A DNA stretch of 8,961 nucleotides from contig DOZQ01000004.1 of NCBI GenBank assembly GCA_003517915.1, positions 34,884 through 43,844 on the forward strand, written 5' to 3'. The notes under the pieces are model-generated. The model did no database searches and was not told the DNA's origin. It was given only the letters and a program-made list of their open reading frames with translations. The translations under genes and the position numbers were made by a program. How positions within the stretch are numbered: position 1 is the first letter of the stretch; every line of letters begins with the position of its first letter. This document shows positions 1 through 6,295 of this stretch, piece by piece. Source of the DNA: Oscillospiraceae bacterium. Lineage in GTDB: Bacteria > Bacillota > Clostridia > Oscillospirales > Acutalibacteraceae.

Positions 1-132
1 TTTTGAGCGCCGCTTAATTATAGCATAATAGAATTTGTAAAACAAGTGTTCTTTTAAAATTTTCACCGTAGCAAATGGACACCCTCTGTGGCAAACAACG
101 AATATTTCTGGCTTTTGAGAATAGCCGTCCTT

Positions 133-157
133 GGGTTATTCATGAATCGCCCCTACA
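133..157. repeat. Short dispersed-repeat remnant (family B, copy 1)
   Basis: An 18-base block at 133-150 containing the palindrome ATTCATGAAT matches 3814-3831 at 17 of 18 positions. Both copies are followed by a CCCCTACA end: directly here (150-157), and after a 23-base GC-rich insert in the other copy. This resembles the ends of small non-autonomous (MITE-like) repeats of clostridial genomes, but that identity is inference. The rest of 1-174 shows no gene and no convincing terminator for uvrB; only an imperfect AT-rich inverted repeat near 32-56 is visible. Confidence 0.45.
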
Positions 158-174
158 GCAGGTATCGAAGCGTT

Positions 175-2139
175 CTATTTTCCCTCGCGCAGCTTTTTGA
201 TCCGGTCACGCAGATAAGCGGCGTGCTCAAACTCCAAAAGCTTGGCTGCGTCTTTCATCTCACGCGACAAACGCTCGATAAGCGCCTCCCGCTCCCTTTT
301 GGACATGTGCTTTACCGGCTTGTCGGAACCCTTGTCCGCCTTGGCGCTGATCTCAATGATCTCGCGCACATCCTTTATAATTGTTTTGGGGATAATGCCG
401 TGTTCTTTATTGTACCGCGTCTGTATCTCCCTGCGGCGCGCGGTTTCGCTTATCGCCCTTTCCATAGACGGCGTCACATGGTCGGCGTACATAATGACCT
501 CCCCACCCGCGTTGCGCGCCGCGCGTCCCACCGTCTGCACAAGCGAGGTTTCTGAGCGCAGAAAACCTTCCTTGTCAGCATCTAGGATGACCACCAGCGA
601 GACCTCCGGCAAATCCAGCCCCTCACGCAGCAGATTGATGCCCACGAGCACGTCAAACTCGCCTGTGCGCAGGTCGCGTATTATTTCCATGCGCTCCATT
701 GTGTCGATATCGTGATGCATATACCGCACCTTGATGCTCATATCCTCAAGGTAATCGGTCAAATCCTCCGCCATTTTTTTGGTCAGCGTCGTGATTAAAA
801 CCCGCTCTTTTTTGTCCACCCGCTTGTTTATCTCCGAAACAAGGTCGTCTATCTGCCCATCGGTCGGCCGCACCGATATTTCCGGGTCAACCAGCCCTGT
901 CGGGCGGATCACCTGCTCGACGATTCTGGCGGAATGCTCCCGCTCAAATGCGCCCGGCGTGGCGCTTACAAAAACCACCTGATTTACCCTGCTATAAAAT
1001 TCATCGAAATTTAAAGGCCGGTTGTCGAACGCGGAGGGCAGGCGGAAACCGTAATCCACGAGATTTTTTTTGCGTGCGTAATCCCCGCCGAACATGCCGC
1101 GCACCTGCGGCAGCATGACATGCGACTCGTCCACAAACAAAAGATAATCCTTCGGGAAAAAGTCCAGCAGCGTAAACGGCGTCGAGCCGGGCGGCCGGCC
1201 GGATATTACCCGGGAATAATTTTCTATTCCCTTGCAGATTCCGACCTCCCTGAGCATTTCAATGTCGTAAAGCGTCCGCTGGCGTATGCGCTGCGCCTCT
1301 ATAAGCTGGCCGCCGGCTTCAAAAAATTTGACCCGCTCTTTCATTTCACTCTCAAGCTCGGCGAGCGCCACCTCCATTTTGTCCCGCGGGACAATGTAGT
1401 GAGAGGCCGGATATATCGCGGTGTGCTGAAGCAAACCCCTCAGCTCGCCGGTAAGCACATTTATCTCAGAAATGCGCTCGACCTCGTCGCCAAAAAATTC
1501 CACCCTTATCGCCGTGTCGTTGTAATAGGCGGGGAATATCTCGACGACATCCCCGCGCACACGGAATTTATTGCGCATAAAATTTATGTCGTTGCGCTCA
1601 TACTGGATCTCCACCAGCTTTCTTATCAGGTCGTCCCGCTTTTTGCTCATGCCTGGGCGCAGTGAAATCACCATATTGCGGTAATCTATGGGGTTGCCCA
1701 GCGAATAAATACAGGAAACGCTCGCAACGATTATGACGTCGCTGCGCTCTGAAAGAGACGAGGTAGCCGAATGCCGCAGCTTGTCGATCTCGTCGTTTAT
1801 GGCAGAATCCTTTTCTATGTAGGTGTCGGTGCCGGGGATATACGCCTCCGGCTGATAATAGTCGTAGTAGCTCACAAAATACTCAACCGCGTTATTCGGA
1901 AAAAACTCGCGGAACTCGCCGCACAGCTGCGCGGCAAGCGTCTTGTTGTGGGCAAGCACCAGCGCCGGCCGGTTTACCCTTTCTATTATATTGGCCATGG
2001 TAAAGGTTTTACCCGAGCCGGTGACGCCCAGCAGCGCCTGCTCCCGGTCGCCGTTAAGTATCCCCCGCGTCAGCCGGTCGATCGCCTGCGGCTGATCTCC
2101 CGTAGGGCGGTATTTGCTTTCGAGCTTAAATCTTTCCAT
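175..2139 (-). CDS. uvrB: UvrABC excinuclease subunit B (DNA damage verification helicase)
   Basis: UvrB takes damaged DNA from UvrA, checks the lesion by inserting a beta-hairpin between the strands, and recruits UvrC for dual incision in cytoplasmic nucleotide excision repair. The 654-residue product is family-typical and complete. It has Walker A GVTGSGKT at residues 38-45, the tyrosine-rich hairpin [12 protein letters not shown] at 91-102, the DESH Walker B-type motif at 337-340, helicase motif [11 protein letters not shown] at 535-543, and a C-terminal UVR domain (about 623-654) for UvrC contact. The frame stays open upstream to 2241, but the chosen ATG matches the usual N-terminus ([10 protein letters not shown]) and has AGAGG six bases before it (2146-2150). 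The extra upstream residues would be encoded by a hairpin repeat. No uvrA is visible downstream within the 174 bases to the window edge. No clear LexA-type GAAC-N4-GTTC box was found upstream. Confidence 0.97.
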   Translation of the reverse strand: MERFKLESKYRPTGDQPQAIDRLTRGILNGDREQALLGVTGSGKTFTMANIIERVNRPALVLAHNKTLAAQLCGEFREFFPNNAVEYFVSYYDYYQPEAYIPGTDTYIEKDSAINDEIDKLRHSATSSLSERSDVIIVASVSCIYSLGNPIDYRNMVISLRPGMSKKRDDLIRKLVEIQYERNDINFMRNKFRVRGDVVEIFPAYYNDTAIRVEFFGDEVERISEINVLTGELRGLLQHTAIYPASHYIVPRDKMEVALAELESEMKERVKFFEAGGQLIEAQRIRQRTLYDIEMLREVGICKGIENYSRVISGRPPGSTPFTLLDFFPKDYLLFVDESHVMLPQVRGMFGGDYARKKNLVDYGFRLPSAFDNRPLNFDEFYSRVNQVVFVSATPGAFEREHSARIVEQVIRPTGLVDPEISVRPTDGQIDDLVSEINKRVDKKERVLITTLTKKMAEDLTDYLEDMSIKVRYMHHDIDTMERMEIIRDLRTGEFDVLVGINLLREGLDLPEVSLVVILDADKEGFLRSETSLVQTVGRAARNAGGEVIMYADHVTPSMERAISETARRREIQTRYNKEHGIIPKTIIKDVREIIEISAKADKGSDKPVKHMSKREREALIERLSREMKDAAKLLEFEHAAYLRDRIKKLREGK

Positions 2140-2156
2140 GGCTATCCTCTCTATAT

Positions 2157-2185
2157 GGGAGATTGCGGGTAGAGCCCGCAATCTC
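2157..2185. repeat. Perfect 11-bp stem hairpin in uvrB leader; dispersed repeat family A copy 1
   Basis: GAGATTGCGGG (2159-2169) and CCCGCAATCTC (2175-2185) are exact inverse complements around a 5-base loop. The hairpin sits just upstream of the uvrB ribosome binding site on the transcribed strand. Positions 2157-2182 match 2834-2859 at 21 of 26 positions, with identical GGGAGATT and CCCGCAAT ends, so this is probably one copy of a small dispersed palindromic repeat and not a dedicated uvrB regulator. No T-run follows on the minus strand, which argues against a terminator. Confidence 0.6.
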
Positions 2186-2301
2186 TTGTCATTTATTTTC
2201 GCGAAGTCCAAATGAGTTCTAAACAATTTTGTTTCTGTCATGGATTGCTTTTGACTTTATTTGATTCCGGTTATCCCTTGTATATGGTCTTTCTGAATTG
2301 C

Positions 2302-2321
2302 TGTTATCAAAATGTTATCAA
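2302..2321. repeat. Two direct copies of TGTTATCAA with 11-bp period
   Basis: TGTTATCAA occurs at 2302-2310 and 2313-2321, one helical turn apart, upstream of uvrB and just past the 3' end of the 115-aa gene. On the minus strand each copy reads TTGATAACA and so contains a TTGATA that could act as a -35 box. A weak -10-like CATATA follows the nearer copy after 18 bases. It could be a uvrB promoter or operator, or chance in AT-rich DNA. Confidence 0.3.
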
Positions 2322-2339
2322 CGCTGATTTGGTTCATCA

Positions 2340-2687
2340 TTAGATATGATATCCTAAAAAATCCATTGTAAATATCAAAAAGTAGCATATGGCAGTTTCG
2401 GTATCAACATCTTCTTTTTCGGCAATATCCTCAACAAGACGTTCTTTTAGTTTATCTAAGCTAAGCTCAAAAATCGGCTTGTCAAGCACACTCCATTCTC
2501 TTTCAGGATTATCATGCCCCCAAATGTCTAAGGCAATAGACGCATAGCCTTCTTCAAGAATTTTTTGATATATGTCACGGTTAATAGAATATTCTATTGC
2601 TTCTTTCTCTGCCAAATCTTTCTCTTTCATTACAATTCTTATCATATCCTGTGCCGCAAGGTTGTTGGTAAAATTTAGCTTTATCAT
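2340..2687 (-). CDS. Unrecognised small acidic protein, 115 aa
   Basis: I do not recognise this family. The 115-residue product has no signal peptide and no membrane segment. It is rich in acidic and basic residues through the middle (for example DLAEKEAIEYSINRD near residue 25) and ends in a hydrophobic, aromatic stretch (YFLIFTMDFLGYHI) that is too short and polar-flanked for a confident transmembrane helix. The start is well supported: ATG at 2687 is preceded by a very strong AGGAGGGG (2694-2701) with a six-base spacer. Base composition is clearly AT-richer than uvrB or pyrE, which suggests accessory or transferred DNA. It stands alone on the minus strand with a hairpin in its leader (2720-2738). 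I see no partner gene that would make it a toxin-antitoxin or immunity pair. Confidence 0.7.
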   Translation of the reverse strand: MIKLNFTNNLAAQDMIRIVMKEKDLAEKEAIEYSINRDIYQKILEEGYASIALDIWGHDNPEREWSVLDKPIFELSLDKLKERLVEDIAEKEDVDTETAICYFLIFTMDFLGYHI

Positions 2688-2719
2688 CGTTGTCCCCTCC
2701 TGATTTATATCAATTCTTA

Positions 2720-2746
2720 AATCCAGCCAGTCTGGATTCGTTTTTT
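2720..2746 (+). terminator. Intrinsic-terminator-like hairpin on plus strand
   Basis: AATCCAG (2720-2726) pairs with CTGGATT (2732-2738) around a 5-base loop. The stem is followed, after CG, by six T residues on the plus strand (2741-2746). On the minus strand no T-run follows, so the same hairpin would only be a leader structure about 20 bases before the ribosome binding site of the 115-aa gene. No plus-strand gene upstream explains it. It may block antisense transcription or be a leftover of a lost gene. Confidence 0.45.
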
Positions 2747-2833
2747 CGATCAGTTCGTTTTTTCCATTGTCTTTTCCAATTTTTCAAATGCTTCTCCCTC
2801 GCTATGACTCCCCTATTCTGTTTGTATATTCGT

Positions 2834-2859
2834 GGGAGATTACAGGTCAATCCCGCAAT
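2834..2859. repeat. Dispersed repeat family A, degenerate copy 2
   Basis: This copy shares GGGAGATT and CCCGCAAT ends and the same 26-base length with 2157-2182 (21 of 26 identical). Its internal palindrome has decayed, so it no longer forms the perfect hairpin of copy 1. It lies between the ClbS-like gene and the 115-aa gene. The rest of 2688-2910 holds the hairpin at 2720-2746, a 20-codon open remnant (2750-2812, minus) and no other supportable gene. Confidence 0.45.
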
Positions 2860-2910
2860 GACGAAACGTAAAATTGTAGGTTTGACAAAATATCACTGTA
2901 GGACATGAGG

Positions 2911-3456
2911 TTATTTTGCTCGCGTAAGTGTTTTGATGTGCAGCTTTATTTTCTTAATTGCCCAATCATAATGGCTTGCCGTAGCCGACACACAATAACT
3001 TCCCAGTGTAGATCCGCCTGTCCACGAAAAAGAGCCTTTAACAAACAGTTCATCTCCTGAAAAAGTTTCAATTAGCGCCATTACCTCACCATGGCTTTCT
3101 TTTACCATATCTCTGGACGTGTTGTAGGGCGTGGCTTGATGCTTTTTCCAAAACTCAACATTCATATCACCATATGTCCTCCAGTTATACGGCAAAGGTA
3201 AAAATGGCTTTTCTTCACCATTTTTGTTTGCTTTTACCCAGTTCAATAATAGCTGATGCCATTCGTACAAATGAACAAGCACATCACGCAAGTTGTTGTC
3301 CCGCGCCCAATGCGCTTCTTTTTTATTCGAAATATCACCAAAATTAAAATTTGTATTTTGCTCATCAGCGGTCATGGAATCGATGAACTTCCACATCTTT
3401 TCAAATTGTTCATTCGCTGCTCGAATCAAGTCGGGCTTTGTTGTTGGTCTGGGCAT
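2911..3456 (-). CDS. ClbS/DfsB family four-helix bundle protein (DUF1706-like)
   Basis: The 181-residue product resembles the ClbS/DfsB family. The support is the opening MPRPTTKPDLIRAANEQFEK, the mid-region motif LRDVLVHLYEWHQLLLNW, the segment LPLPYNWRTYGDMNVEFWKKH, and the C-terminal TASHYDWAIKKIKLH. The founding member, ClbS, protects colibactin producers by hydrolysing the toxin's cyclopropane warhead. Most relatives are stand-alone proteins of unknown substrate, and no colibactin-like biosynthesis genes are seen here, so only the family is claimed. The ATG at 3456 was chosen because AGAGGT lies seven bases upstream and the frame extension to 3567 would overlap the neighbouring gene's 3' end without homology. 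It lies 61 bases downstream of the zinc-ribbon gene on the same strand, so the two are probably cotranscribed. It is AT-richer than the core genes. Confidence 0.85.
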   Translation of the reverse strand: MPRPTTKPDLIRAANEQFEKMWKFIDSMTADEQNTNFNFGDISNKKEAHWARDNNLRDVLVHLYEWHQLLLNWVKANKNGEEKPFLPLPYNWRTYGDMNVEFWKKHQATPYNTSRDMVKESHGEVMALIETFSGDELFVKGSFSWTGGSTLGSYCVSATASHYDWAIKKIKLHIKTLTRAK

Positions 3457-3517
3457 GGTAATACCTCTACAAATACAAATTTTATCCGTAATGGCGAATT
3501 TCATATCCACCGCGCAA

Positions 3518-3739
3518 TTATCTTGCGTAGTATTTCTTTGCTTTTGCCATATCCTGCGGGCTGTCAACCCATTCTTCTATAAAGCCGCAGTTGCAGCATA
3601 AATATTTGGTGACCATCACGGCACTGAATACAGTGACGCCTGCTCTGATGTTATTTCCCATTCCGCCTGACTGAGTCTCCCCCGGGATTCTTATAATATC
3701 ATTTGAATGGCATTTGGGGCATTCTTTCGTAAATTTCAT
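3518..3739 (-). CDS. Small zinc-ribbon protein, 73 aa
   Basis: The product carries a CPKC pair (C7, C10) near the N-terminus and a CCNC cluster (C48, C49, C51) followed by GF. Together these are expected to bind one zinc ion as a zinc ribbon. The segment between them is glycine-rich then hydrophobic (GVTVFSAVMVTKYL), as in many short clostridial zinc-ribbon hypotheticals. No further domain is present, and the function is unknown; nucleic-acid or protein binding would be a guess. The ATG at 3739 has GAAGAGGT about 11 bases upstream, a slightly long spacing. A weak minus-strand promoter (TTGCCG at 3783-3788, 16-base spacer, TATTTT at 3761-3766) precedes it. It is probably the first gene of a two-gene unit with the ClbS-like gene. 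Confidence 0.72.
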   Translation of the reverse strand: MKFTKECPKCHSNDIIRIPGETQSGGMGNNIRAGVTVFSAVMVTKYLCCNCGFIEEWVDSPQDMAKAKKYYAR

Positions 3740-3813
3740 TATTTATATATACCTCTTCAAAAAATACATTTTCTGTGCCGCCCGGCAAATACTTGTTGCT
3801 TCCGGCTTTATAA

Positions 3814-3862
3814 GGGTAATTCATGAATCGCGCGCGGGCGACCACACAGGGGCACCCCTACA
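3814..3862. repeat. Dispersed repeat family B, longer copy
   Basis: The block 3814-3831, centred on the ATTCATGAAT palindrome, matches 133-150 at 17 of 18 positions. A GC-rich segment and a CCCCTACA end (3855-3862) follow, as in the short copy at 133-157. The GC-rich interior stands out sharply from the AT-rich flanks (3740-3810 and 3863-3919). A MITE-like non-autonomous element or its remnant is the likeliest reading. No transposase or flanking target duplication is visible. Confidence 0.5.
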
Positions 3863-3919
3863 CCGTTTTACTTTAATTTTTGTTTACCCAGTCGGCGTCA
3901 AATAATATTATCAGCCGCT

Positions 3920-4618
3920 TTATCCAAAAATATCCTTAAGGCTCTCTGAATCAGCCATAGAGACATAATCCCCATCAGCCAGAATGATATGATCCACCAG
4001 AAATATTCCCACGGCGTCCAGAGCCTTCACCAGCTTTTCGGTCGTAGCGATATCCTGTCTGGAGGGAAGCGCAATCCCGCTCGGATGATTGTGGGCGATT
4101 ATCACGCTGGTCGCGTTATGGCGCAACGCTATCTCGACGACCTTTCTTGTACTCACCTCCGCCGCGTTGACGCTGCCCTCGCTGACCACCGACCAATTGC
4201 GCACCGCGCCTTTACCGTCCATGCTGAGCAAAGATGTCACCTCGTGATTTATCCCGATATATTTATGCAGCAGATAATCCCCCGCCGCCTCGGTCGAATT
4301 GACAATCAATTCTCCGCTGTTGTATTTGTCGTCCTGATAAGCGCGGCTAAGCCCTGGGATCATTTTCAGAAGACACGCGGTGTTTTCTGAAATCCCCTTT
4401 ATTTTTACAAGCTCCTCGTAAGGCGCGTCAAGCACCGCCGACAAAGATCCGAAGGCTCCAATCAGCCGGTGCGCCGTTTCGTTTGTGTCACGCCGCGCTA
4501 TCGAATAAAAAAGTAGCAGCTCAAGAATATTGTGCTTTTCAAAAGAGTCCAGTCCTTCTTTTAAAAAGCGCTCCCTGAGCCTATCCCTGTGGCCCTCGTG
4601 GGCGGTACGCTCGGCCAT
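3920..4618 (-). CDS. radC: RadC family JAB/MPN-domain protein
   Basis: RadC proteins are widespread in bacteria. The old assignment to DNA repair is not supported by later work, so the biochemical role remains open. The 232-residue product has the usual order: an N-terminal helix-hairpin-helix region (about 9-90, with KIKGIS near 72-77) and a C-terminal JAB/MPN domain. The metal-binding JAMM motif is present: H176 and H178 in AHNHPSG, and D189 in PSRQD, with E147 as a candidate acidic residue. Length is family-typical. The frame extends upstream to 4708 inside pyrE, but the ATG at 4618 fits the family start (AEGHRDRLR-like). It follows the pyrE stop by a single base (TGA-A-ATG), so translation is probably coupled; the ribosome binding site is poor. 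No strong terminator was found after its TAA. Confidence 0.93.
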   Translation of the reverse strand: MAERTAHEGHRDRLRERFLKEGLDSFEKHNILELLLFYSIARRDTNETAHRLIGAFGSLSAVLDAPYEELVKIKGISENTACLLKMIPGLSRAYQDDKYNSGELIVNSTEAAGDYLLHKYIGINHEVTSLLSMDGKGAVRNWSVVSEGSVNAAEVSTRKVVEIALRHNATSVIIAHNHPSGIALPSRQDIATTEKLVKALDAVGIFLVDHIILADGDYVSMADSESLKDIFG

Positions 4619-4619
4619 T

Positions 4620-5198
4620 TCAGCTTTTTCTGCTGCCCGGTTTGACCGCAGGGAGCTTCCCCGCCCTGCACAGCGGACAGTCCTCCGGCGCGTAGGTGGC
4701 CACCTCAAACGAAATCACCGATTTATACGGCACGCCGAAATCAGCTTTTCCGCCGCTACGGTCGACAATCGAACCTACCCCGACTATATCGCCGCCGCTG
4801 TTTTTTATCAGTTCCAAAACCTCTTTTACCGAGCCGCCGGTCGTAACCACATCCTCGACTACAAGCACCCTTTGCCCCGGCTCTATAGAAAAGCCCCGCC
4901 GCAGGGTCATTGCGCCGTTTTCCCTCTCGGCAAAAAAGTTTTCACAGTAAAGCTTGCGACTGACCTCGTAGGCCATTTGGATTGCACCAAGGGCGGGTCC
5001 CACGACCACCTCCACATTCTCGTCCGCGAACTGCTCCGCCAGAGCCCCGCACAGCTCCTCGCTGTATTTGGTATTGCGGAAGATTTTAGCGCACTGCAAA
5101 TACTTGTCCGAATGCCGGCCTGAGGTCAAGATGAAATGTCCCTGCTGCAGTACTCCCGCCTGCTCTAATATTTCTAGTACCCGCTGTCTGCTTATCAT
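4620..5198 (-). CDS. pyrE: Orotate phosphoribosyltransferase
   Basis: PyrE joins orotate to PRPP to give orotidine 5'-monophosphate, the fifth step of de novo pyrimidine synthesis, in the cytoplasm. The 192-residue product carries the PRPP-binding loop VLVVEDVVTTGGS (111-123), the N-terminal TSGRHSDKYLQC segment (25-36) of the PyrE fold, and a C-terminal ECPLC-like motif (DCPLC, 173-177) found in one subgroup of PyrE enzymes. The ATG at 5198 has GAGGT eight to nine bases upstream and a good sigma-A promoter at 5233-5261. The gene stands apart from other pyr genes and forms a two-gene operon with radC. No PyrR attenuator is visible in the roughly 28-base leader. Confidence 0.96.
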   Translation of the reverse strand: MISRQRVLEILEQAGVLQQGHFILTSGRHSDKYLQCAKIFRNTKYSEELCGALAEQFADENVEVVVGPALGAIQMAYEVSRKLYCENFFAERENGAMTLRRGFSIEPGQRVLVVEDVVTTGGSVKEVLELIKNSGGDIVGVGSIVDRSGGKADFGVPYKSVISFEVATYAPEDCPLCRAGKLPAVKPGSRKS

Positions 5199-5232
5199 AA
5201 TTACTACCTCTCAAATGTTATATATTATTGAT

Positions 5233-5261
5233 ATTATATACCATCTTTCATCTTTTTTAAA
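5233..5261 (-). promoter_or_regulatory. Sigma-A promoter of pyrE-radC
   Basis: On the minus strand, TTTAAA (5256-5261) is followed by a 17-base spacer and a consensus TATAAT (5233-5238). Predicted transcription start is near 5226, giving a leader of about 28 bases before the pyrE ATG. It lies back-to-back with the rluA-like gene's promoter. Confidence 0.65.
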
Positions 5262-5272
5262 GCGGGATTTCA

Positions 5273-5281
5273 TGATATAAT
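5273..5281 (+). promoter_or_regulatory. Extended -10 promoter of the pseudouridine synthase operon
   Basis: TGATATAAT (5273-5281) is a consensus -10 with the TGn extension, which can compensate for a poor -35. At the proper distance only a T-run (about 5253-5258) is found. Predicted start is near 5288. The -35 region coincides with the pyrE -35 box on the other strand, so the two promoters may compete. Confidence 0.6.
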
Positions 5282-5325
5282 GGTTTATGTTTTTATATAA
5301 ATAACAGTTTGTTCGGAGCTTAACT

Positions 5326-6285
5326 ATGAAAATCCTCACCGCAACCAAAAATGATGCGGGTCAGCGGCTGGATAAATTTTTATCAAAATCCCTGCCCTCG
5401 CTTCCCGCACCCCTTATGTACAAATATATAAGAACCAAACGTATAAAGCTTTGCGGCAGACGTGCGGCAATATCCGACCGCCTGAACCCTGGCGATCAGA
5501 TTTCGCTTTATATAGCCGATGAGTTTTTCGAGAAAAAACCGGCCGACTATGATTTTCTAAAAGCTTCCAAAGCTTTGCGAATCGTTTATGAGGATGAAAA
5601 TATTCTGCTGGCCGACAAGCCGCAGGGTCTGCTTGTCCACCCGGACGACAGGGAATACTGTGATACGCTCATCGGCCGGATTCTTCGGTATCTTTACGAA
5701 AAGGGCGAGTACCGCCCGCAGGATGAAAATTCTTTCATCCCCGCGCTTTGCAACCGCATCGACCGCAACACCGGCGGAATTGTCATCGCGGCGAAAAATG
5801 CCGAAAGCCTGCGCGTACTCAACCAAAAAATCAAAGACCGGGAGCTGGACAAGCGCTATCTCTGCATTGTAAAAGGGATATTGCGGCAAAAATCCGGTCT
5901 CATTGAGGGTTATCTTGAAAAAAACGAGGCAAAAAACAAGGTTGCTGTTTCTTTGCACGGAGGGCTTGGCAAGCGTGAAATTAAAACCCGCTATACCGTT
6001 TTGGCGGAAAAAGACCGCTTTTCACTTTTGGAGGTTCGGCTTTTAACCGGCCGCACACATCAGATAAGAGCTCATTTCGCGTCGATCGGCCACCCTCTGC
6101 TGGGCGACGGAAAATACGGCAGGCTGAGGGAGGAATCCCTGCCGGGCTTTAAGCACCAGGCGCTGTATTCCTATAGGCTGGGCTTTGAGTTTTGCTCCCC
6201 CGCCGGTATTCTGGATTATTTAAACGGAAAAACCTTTACGGTAAAGGACGTCTGGTTCTCCGGTATGTTTGATTATACGGTGTGA
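5326..6285 (+). CDS. RluA family ribosomal RNA/tRNA pseudouridine synthase
   Basis: The enzyme isomerises specific uridines to pseudouridine in structured RNA. The 319-residue product has an N-terminal S4 RNA-binding domain (about 12-64), then the catalytic domain with the active-site aspartate D146 in NRIDRNTGG. The more common form is HRLDxxTSG; the variant keeps the essential Asp. GRTHQIRAHF (242 onward) and GHPLLGDGKYG are the other signature motifs. Which RNA site it modifies (RluC-, RluD- or other-type) cannot be decided from sequence, so no symbol is given. The ATG has GGAG seven bases upstream. The TGA stop overlaps the GAGGT ribosome binding site of the methyltransferase, ten bases before its ATG, so the two genes form an operon. 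Confidence 0.93.
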   Translation: MKILTATKNDAGQRLDKFLSKSLPSLPAPLMYKYIRTKRIKLCGRRAAISDRLNPGDQISLYIADEFFEKKPADYDFLKASKALRIVYEDENILLADKPQGLLVHPDDREYCDTLIGRILRYLYEKGEYRPQDENSFIPALCNRIDRNTGGIVIAAKNAESLRVLNQKIKDRELDKRYLCIVKGILRQKSGLIEGYLEKNEAKNKVAVSLHGGLGKREIKTRYTVLAEKDRFSLLEVRLLTGRTHQIRAHFASIGHPLLGDGKYGRLREESLPGFKHQALYSYRLGFEFCSPAGILDYLNGKTFTVKDVWFSGMFDYTV

Positions 6286-6295
6286 GGTACTGAAA

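Noticed and set aside
88..2172. Several long plus-strand open frames across uvrB (for example 1120-1665)
   Set aside because: They are antisense to a clearly conserved gene, show no family motifs and have low-complexity arginine- or serine-rich composition typical of shadow frames.
2140..2241. 34-residue N-terminal extension of UvrB
   Set aside because: It is translated through the repeat hairpin, lacks family similarity, and the ATG at 2139 has a proper ribosome binding site and matches the normal UvrB N-terminus.
2690..2908. 72-aa plus-strand open frame in the intergenic region
   Set aside because: It runs through the terminator hairpin and a repeat copy, has no ribosome binding site in place (the nearby AGGAGGGG is on the other strand) and no recognisable domain.
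3457..3567. 37-residue N-terminal extension of the ClbS-like protein
   Set aside because: It would overlap the 3' end of the zinc-ribbon gene; the ATG at 3456 has AGAGGT at good spacing and begins with the family-like MPRPTTK.
4619..4708. 30-residue arginine-rich extension of RadC inside pyrE
   Set aside because: It is a shadow of pyrE in another frame; the ATG at 4618 fits the RadC start.
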